5,000 nt of DNA from Deltaproteobacteria bacterium (GTDB taxonomy: Bacteria; Desulfobacterota; DSM-4660; Desulfatiglandales; B25-G16), in contig JAFDHR010000338.1 in assembly GCA_019308645.1 (NCBI GenBank), positions 1 to 5,000 of the forward strand, read 5' to 3'. The position numbers were made by a program, and so were the translations under genes. Shown here piece after piece: positions 4,997 to 5,000 of this stretch (its first letter is position 1; every line of letters begins with the position of its first letter). Under the pieces are notes generated by a model. It was not told where the DNA came from. It searched no databases and saw nothing but the letters and a program-made list of their open reading frames with translations.

Positions 4997-5000
4997 TATC

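Larger units (their letters stand above)
1..5000 (-). mobile_element. Integron gene-cassette array (internal part)
   Basis: Six consecutive minus-strand units are separated by attC-type sites at 326-396, 1026-1099, 1834-1861 (truncated), 3167-3229, 4101-4172 and 4858-4996. Each site has an R'' box ending in AAC just after a gene's 3' end and an R' box beginning GTT just before the next gene. The full sites also have internal inverted repeats with unpaired bases on one arm. In each complete unit the first bases from the G|TT crossover point are complementary to that unit's own R'' box over 6-9 bases, which independently confirms the boundaries. No integrase or attI is visible. The varied attC lengths and base composition suggest cassettes of mixed origin. 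That this is a sedentary chromosomal array rather than a mobile integron is inferred from the number of unknown-function cassettes and the absence of resistance genes. Confidence 0.9.

Noticed and set aside
4865..5000. attI site and cassette promoter at the start of the array
   Set aside because: At first the AT-rich region before the first cassette looked like attI with a promoter (TGATATAAG at about 4909-4901). The two halves pair with each other and end in R''/R' boxes, so a long attC is the better reading, and the promoter-like bases are part of its stem.

Overview
The window is a stretch of an integron gene-cassette array. All real genes lie on the minus strand. Reading from right to left (the direction of transcription) they are a two-helix membrane protein, a DUF2971-type protein, a phospholipase D-like protein, an unrecognised GC-richer protein, a SAM-dependent methyltransferase, and a vapBC toxin-antitoxin pair whose toxin runs off the left edge. 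Every junction between these units carries an integron recombination site (attC). Four are full hairpin sites of ordinary size (63-74 bp), one is a long site of about 139 bp, and one is reduced to about 28 bp. No integrase gene or attI is visible, so the window lies inside an array, with further cassettes expected on both sides.

The cassette boundaries are internally verified. In each of the five complete units, the first 6-9 bases after the crossover point are the reverse complement of that unit's own R'' box, as expected if each unit once existed as a circle with one attC. The complete cassettes are membrane protein about 4863-4107, DUF2971 about 4106-3173, PLD-like about 3172-1840, GC-richer protein about 1839-1032, and methyltransferase about 1031-332. 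vapBC starts at about 331. In the DUF2971 and membrane-protein cassettes the gene's TAA stop is the TAA inside R''.

Most cassettes have very short leaders (14-34 bases from cassette start to ATG) and no convincing promoter, so they probably depend on transcription from upstream. vapBC is the exception: directly after its attC junction it has a near-consensus promoter, an overlapping palindromic operator candidate and a strong ribosome binding site. This is typical of toxin-antitoxin cassettes that are thought to stabilise large arrays.

Two lesions stand out. The methyltransferase has lost one base of a homopolymer near its 3' end. Restoring it gives a plausible family-like C-terminus that stops exactly at the R'' TAA; as it stands, the frame reads through attC into the vapB cassette. 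The attC of the PLD-like cassette has lost its stem, which should lock the PLD-like and GC-richer cassettes together.

The host cannot be named. It is a bacterium with a cassette-rich, probably sedentary chromosomal integron. The attC sites differ greatly in length and sequence and the cassettes differ in base composition, which points to varied sources rather than a uniform Vibrio-type array. The genes are independently mobile units collected side by side, not a pathway or a single system. Several (PLD-like nuclease fold, DUF2971, membrane-anchored protein, vapBC) are of kinds often found near defence functions, but that role is inference here.
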